Shown here piece by piece: positions 1-7,652 of a DNA stretch of 16,033 nt. The position numbers and the translations under genes are program-made. Location: contig JASHWL010000035.1 of NCBI GenBank assembly GCA_030044105.1, forward strand, positions 1-16,033, written 5' to 3'. The notes under the pieces were generated by a model. The model ran no database searches. It saw nothing but the letters and a program-made list of their open reading frames with translations, and had not been told where the DNA came from. The DNA is from Thermoplasmata archaeon. GTDB lineage: Archaea; Thermoplasmatota; Thermoplasmata; Lutacidiplasmatales; UBA184. Each line of letters starts with the position of its first letter. Position 1 is the stretch's first letter.

Positions 1-1
1 C

Positions 2-187
2 GTCGCCTACGACCTCGCCCTCCTGGCGATGGGAGTCCTTGCCGCCCTCACGGACCGGGAGCTCCTCCGCCGCCCCACCGCAAGCCGCGTCCCGTTCGAG
101 CGCCACTTCGCGCTCGGCGCGATCTATCTCGTGGGCGTGGCGCTCGCGGTGTTCCTGCCCTACGGGCCGGTGCTGCGGCTCGGCTGA
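2..187 (+). CDS. C-terminal end of an unidentified membrane protein (partial)
   Basis: The reading frame is open from the left edge and ends at TGA 185-187, giving 61 residues. Two hydrophobic stretches are visible: one at the very start (residues about 4-16, ending before a charged TDRELLRR segment) and one near the end (about 37-57). The pattern suggests two transmembrane helices joined by a short basic loop. The beginning of the gene is outside the window and I do not recognise the family. The next gene follows on the same strand after 108 bp. Confidence 0.6.
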   Translation, partial: VAYDLALLAMGVLAALTDRELLRRPTASRVPFERHFALGAIYLVGVALAVFLPYGPVLRLG

Positions 188-203
188 GGGACGAGCGGGC
201 CGC

Positions 204-213
204 GAGCGTTATC
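204..213 (+). promoter_or_regulatory. Possible TATA-like promoter element upstream of arcS
   Basis: The sequence GAGCGTTATC is a local AT-enriched island in otherwise very GC-rich DNA between the membrane protein and arcS. It resembles the ACG-CTT(A/T) elements seen before other genes here. It lies about 85 bp before the chosen arcS start, so it would imply a leader of about 60 nt. Weak evidence. Confidence 0.25.
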
Positions 214-295
214 TCCCGTCCGCCGCCTCGCGGCGCCCGTCAGCAAGGCGCGGGTCGGCCGGAGCCCGGCGCGACGCCGACGCGAGCGAGGGAAG

Positions 296-2149
296 GTGAC
301 GCGGAGCGCGGACTTCGTGGAGGGGCTGGCCCTGCTGGGACCGGCCCGTCTCGGTCCGCTGACGGTCCCGACGCCGGCCCTCCTGGACGTCGAGACGCGC
401 GACGCGTCCCCCGGGGCGCTCACCTTGCAGGAGGGCGCCTCCGAGCCCGGAGTGCGCTGCCTGCTCCTCCGTGGCCCCGCGGGTGAGCTCGACCTCCGGA
501 TCCCGATCCTCGCTCCCGAGGTGATGGGTCCGCCGGCCGGCCCGATCTCCGTGGGCCCAGGGGCGTGGCTGGTGCATGCACCGCTCGCCGCGGCGCCGGT
601 CCCGGGCGACCCCTCGCCCGACCTGATCCTCCTCGGGAACGCGCGGGCTCTCTGGAACGAGGGGGCCCCGTTCGTGGCGGCGCTCCGCGGGATCCGCGAG
701 CGGTTCGGTGCCCGGCCGGTCCTGTGGGCACCGCGCGTCGCCCTGCCGCATCGCGTGCCGCTGCTCGCGTATCTCGGGGTCGACCTCCTCGACCCGACCG
801 CGGGCCTCCTCGAAGCCGCCGGCGGCACGTTCTTCGACCCGGTGCTCGGGCCCGCGGACCTCGCGGCCATGCGGGCGGAGGGCGCGTGCCGGTGCTCCGC
901 CTGCTCGGCCGATCCGCCCGGCCCGCTCGCCGATCACACCTGCGACGCCTTCCACCGCGCCCTCGCGGAGACGCGGGCCGCGATCCGCCAGGGAAGGCTG
1001 CGGGAGCTCGTGGAGTCGCGGACGACCAGCGAGCCGGCGGTCGCCGAGATGCTCCGCTACGCCGACCGGGAGCTGGCCCCCCTGCTCGAGGAGCGCGCCC
1101 CGGTGACCGGCGGGGGGATCCGCTCCTACGTCCTCGCGGACGCCCATCGGCGCCCGGAGATGGACCGGTTCCGGCGCCGGCTGCTGGAACGGTATCGCCC
1201 TCCCCGCTCGAAGACGGTGCTGCTGTTGGTCCCGTGCTCGAAGACCAAGCCGTACCGAATGTCCCGCTCGCACCGCCGGTTCGCCTCGGCGTTCGAGGAG
1301 CTCCGGGCGGCGGAGCGTGTCCACGTGGTCTCGATCAGCTCTCCGATCGGGGTGGTGCCGCGCGAACTGGAGGACGTGCCGCCGGCCCGGCAGTACGACA
1401 TCCCGGTGACCGGGGACTGGAGCGAGGTCGAGCGCGACTCGGTACGCGCCGGCGTGCGTCATCTCCTCGCGGCGGGGAGCTACCGCTCGGTGGTCGCGCA
1501 TCTCGATCCGGTCGAGTACGACTACCTCCGGTCGGAGCTGGGGGCCGGCGCGAGGTGGACGCTTCGGGACGGTCGCACGACCTCGAGCGAGGCGTTGGCC
1601 GCGCTCCGGTCGACGCTTCAGGAGGCCCTGACTCCCGAGACGTCGGTGGCCGGGGGTCCGCTCGCGGTCGTCCGGGAGGAGCTCGCGGAGCTGGCCAGCG
1701 TGCAGTTCGGGCGGACGACGGCCGAGCGCCTCCTCGCCTCCCCGCTCCGGCTCGCCGGCCGTCCGTGGTTCCAGCGGCTCACCGACGGCCGGCGGGATCT
1801 GGCGACCGTCCGCGAGGAGCGGGGGCTCCTCTTCCTCACCGTCGCTGGGGCCGAGCGCCTGAGCGCCGAGCACCCCCTGCCCGTCGACATCGATCCCGCC
1901 CTTCCGCTCACCGGGGACCTGTTCACGCCGGGCGTGCGCGCGGCGGACCGGGCGATCCGGATCGGGGACAGCGTGGTGCTCCGGCGCGAGGGGGCGCTCG
2001 CGGGCGTCGGCGAGGCGGTCCTGCCCGGTCCGCTGATGACCGAGCTCTCCCACGGGCTCGCCGTACGCGTGCGCCACCGGGTCGGCGTCCTGACCGACAT
2101 CGCCAAGACCGAGGAGGCGCCTTCGACCGCTCCGGGGCCGGTCGTCTAG
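296..2149 (+). CDS. arcS: Archaeosine synthase (tRNA-guanine transglycosylase-like, PUA domain)
   Basis: This 617-residue protein is predicted to convert preQ0 at position 15 of tRNA to archaeosine (G+), acting after the tRNA-guanine transglycosylase TgtA. The diagnostic ArcS motif PC-X3-KPY-X2-S-X2-H is present at residues 313-326 (P313, C314, K318-Y320, S323, H326). The N-terminal part is a degenerate TGT-like domain with a CxCxxC cluster at C198, C200 and C203 and nearby H214/C216 that may bind zinc. The C-terminal part (about 530-605) looks like a PUA RNA-binding domain. The length fits the euryarchaeal full-length form. The start is GTG 296 with a weak purine-rich stretch directly upstream; GTG 317 is an alternative. 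The stop codon TAG lies inside the downstream tRNA-Val gene. Family assignment is firm; the precise start is not. Confidence 0.93.
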   Translation: MTRSADFVEGLALLGPARLGPLTVPTPALLDVETRDASPGALTLQEGASEPGVRCLLLRGPAGELDLRIPILAPEVMGPPAGPISVGPGAWLVHAPLAAAPVPGDPSPDLILLGNARALWNEGAPFVAALRGIRERFGARPVLWAPRVALPHRVPLLAYLGVDLLDPTAGLLEAAGGTFFDPVLGPADLAAMRAEGACRCSACSADPPGPLADHTCDAFHRALAETRAAIRQGRLRELVESRTTSEPAVAEMLRYADRELAPLLEERAPVTGGGIRSYVLADAHRRPEMDRFRRRLLERYRPPRSKTVLLLVPCSKTKPYRMSRSHRRFASAFEELRAAERVHVVSISSPIGVVPRELEDVPPARQYDIPVTGDWSEVERDSVRAGVRHLLAAGSYRSVVAHLDPVEYDYLRSELGAGARWTLRDGRTTSSEALAALRSTLQEALTPETSVAGGPLAVVREELAELASVQFGRTTAERLLASPLRLAGRPWFQRLTDGRRDLATVREERGLLFLTVAGAERLSAEHPLPVDIDPALPLTGDLFTPGVRAADRAIRIGDSVVLRREGALAGVGEAVLPGPLMTELSHGLAVRVRHRVGVLTDIAKTEEAPSTAPGPVV

Positions 2150-2207
2150 CGGTGAGGACGCCGCGCTTACAACGCGGAGATCGGCGGTTCGAATCCGTCC
2201 CGGCCCA
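2135..2207 (+). tRNA. tRNA-Val (anticodon UAC)
   Basis: A complete cloverleaf of 73 nt can be drawn. The acceptor GGGCCGG (2135-2141) pairs perfectly with CCGGCCC (2200-2206), and A2207 is the discriminator. The D arm is GTCT/GGAC with A14, G15 and GG18-19. The anticodon stem CCGCG/CGCGG encloses loop CTTACAA, giving anticodon TAC (Val). The variable region is AGATC. The T arm is GGCGG/CCGTC with loop TTCGAAT. No CCA is encoded and there is no intron. The first 15 nt overlap the end of arcS on the same strand, so arcS stop TAG equals T13-A14-G15. I see no separate promoter directly upstream; processing from the arcS transcript is plausible. Confidence 0.96.
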
Positions 2208-2213
2208 CGGCCG

Positions 2214-2948
2214 CTAGTCGGCCGCCGTACGCCCCGTCCGCCGCGGGCGTCCCGCGCGGAACCCGAACAGTCCCAGGTCCTGGCAACGTACCGCCGCGGA
2301 GGCTCGGCGCCTCGCCCACGTCGCGAGCGGGCCGCAGCAACCCCCGCCGGGACCGTGATCGGCGATCACCGCGGCCCCGGAAATGAGGCGGCGGTCCAGC
2401 GCGAGGAACTCCCGCGACGCGTCGCGTTCGCTGTGGGGTACGTCGTAGACGACCATGTCGACCTCCGGGAGCTCCTCGGCGAGGAGGGGCACGACCGCCC
2501 GCTTGTCGCCGAGCCGAAGGTCCCATCGACCCCGGAGCGCGAGAGGGACCGCCCAGCCGGAGCTCTGCCCATCCGGGATCACCCACGAGGCGGTGTCCTT
2601 GCGGCGGGGCGCACGCGCGCTCCGCTCGAGCCGGGGGAGGTCGACCGAGTGGAGGGTGCCCTCGCCGTTCCTCGCGCACGCGGCGAGGAGGTAGGCCGAG
2701 GAGACCCCGGAGGAGACGCCGACCTCGACGATGTGACGGGGTCGGAGGAGCCGGGCGATCGCGTAGAGCTCGAACGGAGCGTCGATCTCGACGTACGACG
2801 GTCGGCCGCCGGCCCGGTGTGCTCGCTGGATCCCCCCGAACAGGCGACGGTCCGCCGCGATCTCGCGGATCGCCTCCTCGGCCCGGAGACCGCTCGCGCC
2901 CGACAGCTCCCGGACCCAGGCCGCGTCGGGGCTCTCCTCCCACTGCAC
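2214..2948 (-). CDS. Class I SAM-dependent methyltransferase (Methyltransf_24-like)
   Basis: The 244-residue protein carries a Rossmann-type SAM-binding motif I, VEVGVSSGVSSAYLLA, near residue 93. The usual E/D-x-G-x-x-x-G is present, followed by an acidic strand (HSVDLPRL) and a later motif (DMVVYDVPHSERD, then GAAVIADHG) typical of small O-methyltransferase-like enzymes of the CmcI/Methyltransf_24 group. The substrate cannot be read from sequence. The start is GTG 2948, 15 nt after the stop of the upstream phosphatase gene, with a GGGGCGGA stretch as possible ribosome-binding site. The pair therefore looks like one operon. The gene ends 6 bp from the 3' end of the convergent tRNA-Val. Confidence 0.75.
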   Translation of the reverse strand: MQWEESPDAAWVRELSGASGLRAEEAIREIAADRRLFGGIQRAHRAGGRPSYVEIDAPFELYAIARLLRPRHIVEVGVSSGVSSAYLLAACARNGEGTLHSVDLPRLERSARAPRRKDTASWVIPDGQSSGWAVPLALRGRWDLRLGDKRAVVPLLAEELPEVDMVVYDVPHSERDASREFLALDRRLISGAAVIADHGPGGGCCGPLATWARRRASAAVRCQDLGLFGFRAGRPRRTGRTAAD

Positions 2949-2963
2949 GGTCCGCCCCGGGAC

Positions 2964-3401
2964 TCACGCGTCCAGCGGATCGGGGTGGCCGATCCACTCC
3001 CGCGCGTGCTCGACCTGGGGACGGACCGCGCGGATGCGGTCGTAGGCCTGGTCGACGCTGAGCTTCTCGTACCGGTGCAGGTACCACGCGGCGCCGAGCG
3101 GCGACCGGCGGACCCCGTGGCCGCAGAAGATGAGGACCGGCCGCCCCGCGTCGCGGGCCGAGCGGACGTCGCGCGCGAGCCGATCGAGGTTCTCGACGTT
3201 CGGCCGGTCGCCCGCCCCGTCGTAGACCGGGATGTGCTTCGACGGCGGCAGGTCGTCCGGGGCCTCGTCGAGCACGCAGAACCGCGCGCCCTCGAATCGG
3301 ACGGCGTCCTTCCAACCGCCGAGGAAGACGCCGGGGGCGATCTCCTGCGGGCTCGTCGGGTGCTTCGCGCGGGGCGTGCGAGAGGTTCGCGGGGCGGACA
3401 T
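2964..3401 (-). CDS. Dual-specificity / tyrosine phosphatase-like protein (CX5R)
   Basis: A 145-residue protein with the cysteine phosphatase signature VLIFCGHGVRRSP: C93 is the predicted nucleophile and R99 the phosphate-binding arginine (C-x5-R), followed by S100. The upstream VYDGAGD segment (D61/D65) could supply the general acid. The overall layout (APGVFLGGW at the start, a parallel strand FCVLDEAPDD, a C-terminal helix KLSVDQAYDRIRAVRP) matches compact archaeal dual-specificity phosphatases. The substrate is unknown. ATG 3401 was chosen because a TATA-like box lies about 25 bp upstream, which fits a leaderless message. The ORF stays open far upstream, but that extension is antisense to the fusion gene and has no family character. 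It precedes a methyltransferase gene by 15 nt. Confidence 0.8.
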   Translation of the reverse strand: MSAPRTSRTPRAKHPTSPQEIAPGVFLGGWKDAVRFEGARFCVLDEAPDDLPPSKHIPVYDGAGDRPNVENLDRLARDVRSARDAGRPVLIFCGHGVRRSPLGAAWYLHRYEKLSVDQAYDRIRAVRPQVEHAREWIGHPDPLDA

Positions 3402-3421
3402 GGTCGGTCCATCGCCCGGGC

Positions 3422-3432
3422 GGTATACAAGG
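3422..3432 (-). promoter_or_regulatory. TATA-like box for the phosphatase-methyltransferase operon
   Basis: On the minus strand this reads CTTGTATACC, centred about 25 bp from ATG 3401. That is the spacing expected for an archaeal TATA box driving a leaderless transcript. It sits in the divergent region of about 110 bp shared with the plus-strand fusion gene. Confidence 0.45.
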
Positions 3433-3460
3433 CTGGCAACGCTGGAACATGAAACGTGTG

Positions 3461-3495
3461 ACTTATCCGGAACCGCGGAGAGGGTGCCCGCTATA
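3461..3495 (+). promoter_or_regulatory. Candidate TATA-like elements for the transposase-M29 fusion gene
   Basis: Two AT-rich islands face the fusion gene: ACTTATCC at 3461-3468, preceded by GAAACG, and CTATA at 3491-3495 inside the short palindrome GCTATAGC. The second is about 26 bp from the in-frame GTG 3519 and 20 bp from GTG 3513, so a leaderless start at either codon is possible. The sequence alone does not decide between them. Confidence 0.35.
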
Positions 3496-3512
3496 GCGCA
3501 CGGCGCGGTCCC

Positions 3513-5696
3513 GTGCACGTGCGCGTGGCCCCGACGGTCTCGTTGAGCCCCGAGGAACGGGTCGCGCTCGAGCGCTGGGCGGGCCGGCCGTCGCGCGGCG
3601 ATGTCCGGGCGGTTCGAGCGCGGATCGTCCTGGCCGCCGCGGGCGGGGCGAGGGACGAGGAGATCGCCGCGCGGCTTAGGATCCATCGGCGTACGGTGGC
3701 GCGCTGGCGGGCCCGGTTCGTGGTCCAGCGACTCCCGGCCGTGGAGTCCGCCTCCCGCCTCGCTCCTCGGGCGGGCGCCGTGCCCGAACGTACCGTGCGG
3801 GAGCTCCTGAGGACGGGCCGGGACGGATCGGGCGACGGTCGGGCGAGCACGCGTGAGCTCGCGGCCCGGTTCGGGGTCAGCCACACCACCGTCCGCCGGG
3901 TCTGGCAGCGATTCGGGGTGGACCGGGGGTCCGTCGCTCAGGTGCCGCTCCGACCCGACCCGAGGTTCCCGCTGGTCCCGCGCGCCCCCGCGGGACTCTA
4001 CCTCCATGCCGAGGACCAGGCGTCGGGGTTCCTCCTCGGCCCCGAGCCGGGCGGACGCTCCTGGACCGGGGCGGAGCGCGACCCCGAGGTCCCGGACCCG
4101 CCGCCCTCCTGGGCGCCAAGCCCCGGCTCCGGCGCCGCCGGCGCCGCTCTCCCGATCCGGTCGCGTCGGATGATACGGTTTCTCGCGGGGATCGGCCGAG
4201 CGCTCGGCCCGGAGCGGGCGGCGGAGGTGTATCTGCACGCTCCCGGTCTCGAACACGAGGCGACGCTGCTCCGCTGGACCCGCGGACGGCCGAACCTCCG
4301 GCTCCGGTGGTTCGTCGACGAGCGCCGATGGAGCGAGCGGACGCTCCGCGCGCTCGAGCTCAGCGGTCGGAGGAGCTCCGGGGCCGGCCCGCGACCGGGA
4401 CGCGGGGAGACCGCGGGGTCGATCGGCCGATTCCTGGCCGCCTACCGGCCCGGGGGCGCGCCGTTCGAGTGGACGGCGTCGGCCGCCGAGCTCGACCGCG
4501 GCGCCGCCGCGCCGAGCCTCCGGTACGAGCTGAGCGCCACCGGTCACCCCGGGTTCAAGTCCCCGTTCCGGGCCCTCGGGGATCGCCCCCCGGACCCCCG
4601 CTACCGGGAGATGGCGCGGGTGGTGCTGCGGAGGTGCCTTCGGCTGCGCGCGGGCGAGCTCGTCACGATCGAGAGCTGGAGCGGGACGATCGAGGCGGCG
4701 AACGCGGTCACGCTCGAGGCGTGGCGGATCGGGGCCCGGCCGCTCCTCCTCCTCCGGGACGAACCGACCTACTGGGCCGCGGTCCGGGAGACGTCCGCCG
4801 ATCACCTGGCCCGGGCGGGCGCCCACGTGCGCGCCGCGGTGGAACGCTCGGATGCGCTCGTGTCGTTCTTCGGCCCCAGCGACCGCGAGCGATTCCACGC
4901 GCTCCCGTTCCCGACGCGCGACCGCCTCCGCCGGTACGACGATGCCCTGTTCGCGACCGCCGCGCGGGCCCGGGTCCGGGCGGTGCAGATGGCGCTCGGG
5001 CGGGTTTCCGATGCGTCCGCGCGCATGTACGCGGTCGACGTGGAGCGGTGGCGGGACGAGGTGGTCGAGTCCTCCGCCGTGGACCCCCGGGAACTGCGGC
5101 GTCGAGGGACGCGGCTCGTCCGGCGCCTCCGGGCCGGACGCTCGGTCGAGATCACCCACCCCAACGGGACCCGGTTGCGTCTCGGGCTCCGCGGGCGGCG
5201 CCCGGAGCTCGTCGACGGGATCGTCGAGCGCCCCACGAGCCCCGCACGGTGGTCGATCGCGACGATCCCCGCGGGCGTCGTGAACGTCGCCCTCGACGAG
5301 CGGACCGCCGACGGCTTCTTCCGGTCGAATGTCGCGAGCTCCGTCGGCCTCTCGGACACCGTCGGGGAGTTCGTCGGGGGTCGCTGGACGTTCGCGGCGG
5401 GACGGCTCACCCGCTTCGCGTACGAGCGCGGACAGGAGCTGTTCGCCCAGAGCTACGAGCGCGCCGGGGCCGGGCGGGACCGGCCCGGGGTGCTGTCGAT
5501 CGGCCTCAACGACCGGATCTCCATGGTCCCCCTGCTCCTCGACCAAGAGGCCGGGACCATGACCCTGCAGATCGGACGCAACGCGCACGTCGGCGGGTCG
5601 ACGCGCGCGGACTGGTGGGGATGGCTCCTCTTGCGCGGAGGCGACCTCCGGGTCGACGGGCATCTGTGCGTTCGCGGCGGGGAGCTCGTGCCATGA
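3513..5696 (+). CDS. Fusion of decayed IS630-type transposase with decayed M29 aminopeptidase-like domain
   Basis: The 727-residue protein has two halves. Residues 11-138 match the IS630 N-terminus: a homeodomain-like HTH (RDEEIAARLRIHRRTVARW, 47-65) and a second HTH (STRELAARFGVSHTTVRRVW, 112-131). Then come GLYLHAED (161-168), a shortened core, and FEWTASAAEL (318-327), which resembles the IS630 C-terminal FVWTA motif. The expected DDE residues are absent: the usual VDEK strand reads LLGPEP, and the DN.xTH strand reads LHAPGLEHEA. Residues about 363-727 resemble M29 metallopeptidases (LRAGELVTIES; THPNGT 548-553; IPAGVVNVAL 585-594), but the usual metal-ligand Glu in PxGEVF is Val589 and the HLALG and HxDFMIG histidines are missing. 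Both activities are probably lost, leaving a DNA-binding plus M29-fold protein. Start GTG 3513 or 3519 is uncertain. The stop overlaps the next ATG by 4 bp. Confidence 0.72.
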   Translation: MHVRVAPTVSLSPEERVALERWAGRPSRGDVRAVRARIVLAAAGGARDEEIAARLRIHRRTVARWRARFVVQRLPAVESASRLAPRAGAVPERTVRELLRTGRDGSGDGRASTRELAARFGVSHTTVRRVWQRFGVDRGSVAQVPLRPDPRFPLVPRAPAGLYLHAEDQASGFLLGPEPGGRSWTGAERDPEVPDPPPSWAPSPGSGAAGAALPIRSRRMIRFLAGIGRALGPERAAEVYLHAPGLEHEATLLRWTRGRPNLRLRWFVDERRWSERTLRALELSGRRSSGAGPRPGRGETAGSIGRFLAAYRPGGAPFEWTASAAELDRGAAAPSLRYELSATGHPGFKSPFRALGDRPPDPRYREMARVVLRRCLRLRAGELVTIESWSGTIEAANAVTLEAWRIGARPLLLLRDEPTYWAAVRETSADHLARAGAHVRAAVERSDALVSFFGPSDRERFHALPFPTRDRLRRYDDALFATAARARVRAVQMALGRVSDASARMYAVDVERWRDEVVESSAVDPRELRRRGTRLVRRLRAGRSVEITHPNGTRLRLGLRGRRPELVDGIVERPTSPARWSIATIPAGVVNVALDERTADGFFRSNVASSVGLSDTVGEFVGGRWTFAAGRLTRFAYERGQELFAQSYERAGAGRDRPGVLSIGLNDRISMVPLLLDQEAGTMTLQIGRNAHVGGSTRADWWGWLLLRGGDLRVDGHLCVRGGELVP

Positions 5697-6640
5697 GCGG
5701 GACCCCGAGGGGCCGCGGAACGGGTCCGGTCTCCCGTCCGCCGGACCAGGACTGGGAGCCCGCGCGGGCGCGGCCCCTCCGGGGTCGGGTCGTGCTCGTC
5801 GCCGGCGCCACCCGAGGGGCGGGGCGCGCGATCGCGGTCTCGCTCGGCCTCGCGGGCGCGAAGGTCTACGCCACAGGTCGGAGCGTTCGGGGCCATCCGG
5901 CGACGCCCGGTCGGCCCGAGACCCTCGAGGAGACGGCCGAGATGATCCGGGCCTTCGGGGGCCGCGCCGTCGCGATCCGCGTCGATCACACCGAGCCGGA
6001 CGAGGTGCGCCGACTCGCGGCGCGCCTCCGACGAGCCGAGCACGGGCGCCTGGACGTTCTCGTCAACGACGTGTGGGGAGGCGAGGAGCTCACGGAGTGG
6101 GGCCTCCCTCCGTGGAAGATGTCGTGGGAGAAGGGGCGGACGATGATCGAGCGCGCGGTGTTCTCGCACATCCTCACGAGCCGGTTCCTGGTGCCCCTCA
6201 TGGTCGCGCGGCGCCGCGGGCTCCTGATCGAGGTCACGGACGGGGCCCATACTGACTACCGCGGAAGCTTCTACTACGACCTGGTGAAGTCGACGGTGAT
6301 CCGGCTCGCGGTCGCCTACGCCGCGGAGCTCCGGGCGGCCGGCCTGCGACGGATGGCCGCCATCGCGGTGACCCCCGGCTTCCTCCGGTCGGAGTACATG
6401 CTCGACAAGTTCGGTGTTCGGGAGGAAAACTGGCGCGACGCGATCGGGAGCTCCCGCCACTTCGCCGCCTCGGAGACCCCGTACTACCTTGGCCGAGGCG
6501 TGGTCGCTCTGGCGGCGGACCCGGCCGTCGCCGCTCGATCGGGCCGGGTGATCGGAAGCTGGACCCTCGCCCGGGCGTACGGTTTCCGCGACCGGGACGG
6601 GACTCGCCCGAACTGGGGCGCGGTGTTCGCGCGGATGTAG
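5693..6640 (+). CDS. Short-chain dehydrogenase/reductase (SDR) family oxidoreductase
   Basis: A 315-residue Rossmann-fold NAD(P)-dependent oxidoreductase. The nucleotide-binding glycine motif GATRGAG is at 38-44 after strand RVVLVA. Catalytic YxxxK is Y195-D-L-V-K199, with T182 at the position usually held by serine. The NNAG structural motif is replaced by NDVWGG (125-130), a variant found in a DHRS1-like SDR group. A tail of about 30 residues precedes the fold, and a C-terminal GRVIGSWTLARAYGF segment resembles that group. The substrate cannot be predicted. The ATG overlaps the stop of the preceding fusion gene (ATGA), so the two are almost certainly cotranscribed and translationally coupled. 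The PiT permease follows after 23 bp. Confidence 0.88.
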   Translation: MSGTPRGRGTGPVSRPPDQDWEPARARPLRGRVVLVAGATRGAGRAIAVSLGLAGAKVYATGRSVRGHPATPGRPETLEETAEMIRAFGGRAVAIRVDHTEPDEVRRLAARLRRAEHGRLDVLVNDVWGGEELTEWGLPPWKMSWEKGRTMIERAVFSHILTSRFLVPLMVARRRGLLIEVTDGAHTDYRGSFYYDLVKSTVIRLAVAYAAELRAAGLRRMAAIAVTPGFLRSEYMLDKFGVREENWRDAIGSSRHFAASETPYYLGRGVVALAADPAVAARSGRVIGSWTLARAYGFRDRDGTRPNWGAVFARM

Positions 6641-6663
6641 ACGGCGGCGGAGGGAACGGCCCG

Positions 6664-7635
6664 GTGGACGGATCGCTGGTCGAGTGGGTACTGGTCGCGC
6701 TCGCGATCGCGTTCGCGTGGAGCATCGGGGCGCACTACACCGGCGCGTGCATGGGGATGCCGTACGCCGCCGGCGCGATCCGGATCGATCGGGCGCTCCT
6801 GCTCATGGCGCCGCTCGCGCTCGTGGGGGCGCTCGTGGCGAGCGGCCGGGTCGAGGCGACCGTCGGCCACGGGATCCTCGGCGGGGGCGCGGTCGACGTC
6901 CCGACCGCGGCCGCGATCCTCGCCGTCGCGTTCGGTCTGACCGCGGCGTACAACTTCGTGGCCCTGCCGACCTCCACGATCCAGCTGTTCACCTTCTCGG
7001 TCGTCGGGGTCGGGCTGGCCCTCGGGCTCCCGGTCCACTGGACGACCATCGAGCTGCTGCTGGTCGTGTGGGCGGCGGCCCCCTTCGCGGCGTTCGGGCT
7101 CGGCTTTCTCTTCGTGCGCGCGTTCGACGCGCCGGGCGACCCGACCCGACGCCCGGGAGCGCGCACGGGCGCCGTGGCCGCGACCCTGGTCGGGGTCGGG
7201 GCCGCCGCGTCGTTCGCGATGGGGGCGAACGACGTCTCGAACGCCTCCGGCCCGCTCGTCATGACCGGGCTCTTCGGGCTCGCGCTGGCGGGGCTCATCG
7301 GGGGCATCGGGCTCGCGCTGGGGGTCCTCACCTGGGGCCGCCCGCTCCTGAAGCGGGTCGCGTTCGACATCGTGAAGCTCGATCCGACGATGGCGATCGG
7401 GGCCCAGCTGGCGCAGGCGACCGTGATCCTGGTCTCGGTCGCGTTCGGTCAGTTCACCTCGATGAACCAGGCCCTGATCGGTGGGATGCTGGGCGCGGGG
7501 CTCGCGCGAGGGCGCCGCGTCGTCGAGTGGCGCGCGGTCCGGGGCATCCTGGTCGGCTGGGGCCTCGGTCCGATCTCGGGCGGCTCGATCGGGTTCGCGG
7601 CGGCGACGCTGCTCCGCCACGTCGGCTGGCTCTGA
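6664..7635 (+). CDS. PiT-family inorganic anion (phosphate) permease
   Basis: A 323-residue, very hydrophobic protein with about ten predicted membrane helices and the internal duplication of the PiT family. The second-half signature is well kept (GANDVSNASGPLV, 187-199), and each half has its PxSTxx-type element (PTSTIQLFTFSVVGVG from 102; FTSMNQALIGGMLGAG in the second half). The first-half signature, usually GANDVANAMG, reads GAHYTGACMG (22-31), so the two pseudo-symmetric sites differ. Proton- or sodium-coupled phosphate uptake is the family role; sulfate is a less likely alternative. The start is GTG 6664 with GGAGGG about 9 nt upstream. Neighbouring PhoU-like, SixA, Ppx and CHAD genes support phosphate as substrate. 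Confidence 0.85.
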   Translation: MDGSLVEWVLVALAIAFAWSIGAHYTGACMGMPYAAGAIRIDRALLLMAPLALVGALVASGRVEATVGHGILGGGAVDVPTAAAILAVAFGLTAAYNFVALPTSTIQLFTFSVVGVGLALGLPVHWTTIELLLVVWAAAPFAAFGLGFLFVRAFDAPGDPTRRPGARTGAVAATLVGVGAAASFAMGANDVSNASGPLVMTGLFGLALAGLIGGIGLALGVLTWGRPLLKRVAFDIVKLDPTMAIGAQLAQATVILVSVAFGQFTSMNQALIGGMLGAGLARGRRVVEWRAVRGILVGWGLGPISGGSIGFAAATLLRHVGWL

Positions 7636-7652
7636 GCGGGCCGACCGTCGCG

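Noticed and set aside
209..2077. Long antisense ORF (622 aa) opposite arcS
   Set aside because: It is a GC-rich shadow frame: Arg/Gly/Pro-rich, no domain motifs, and fully opposite a gene with a diagnostic ArcS motif.
3513..4570. Intact, mobile IS630 insertion sequence
   Set aside because: The DDE residues are missing, the core is shortened, and I found no terminal inverted repeats or TA target duplication; the frame runs on into the M29 domain.
3402..5663. Upstream extension of the phosphatase frame to a 899-aa protein
   Set aside because: The extension is antisense to the transposase-M29 gene, has low-complexity Arg/Pro/Glu composition, and a TATA-like box sits just before the internal ATG 3401.
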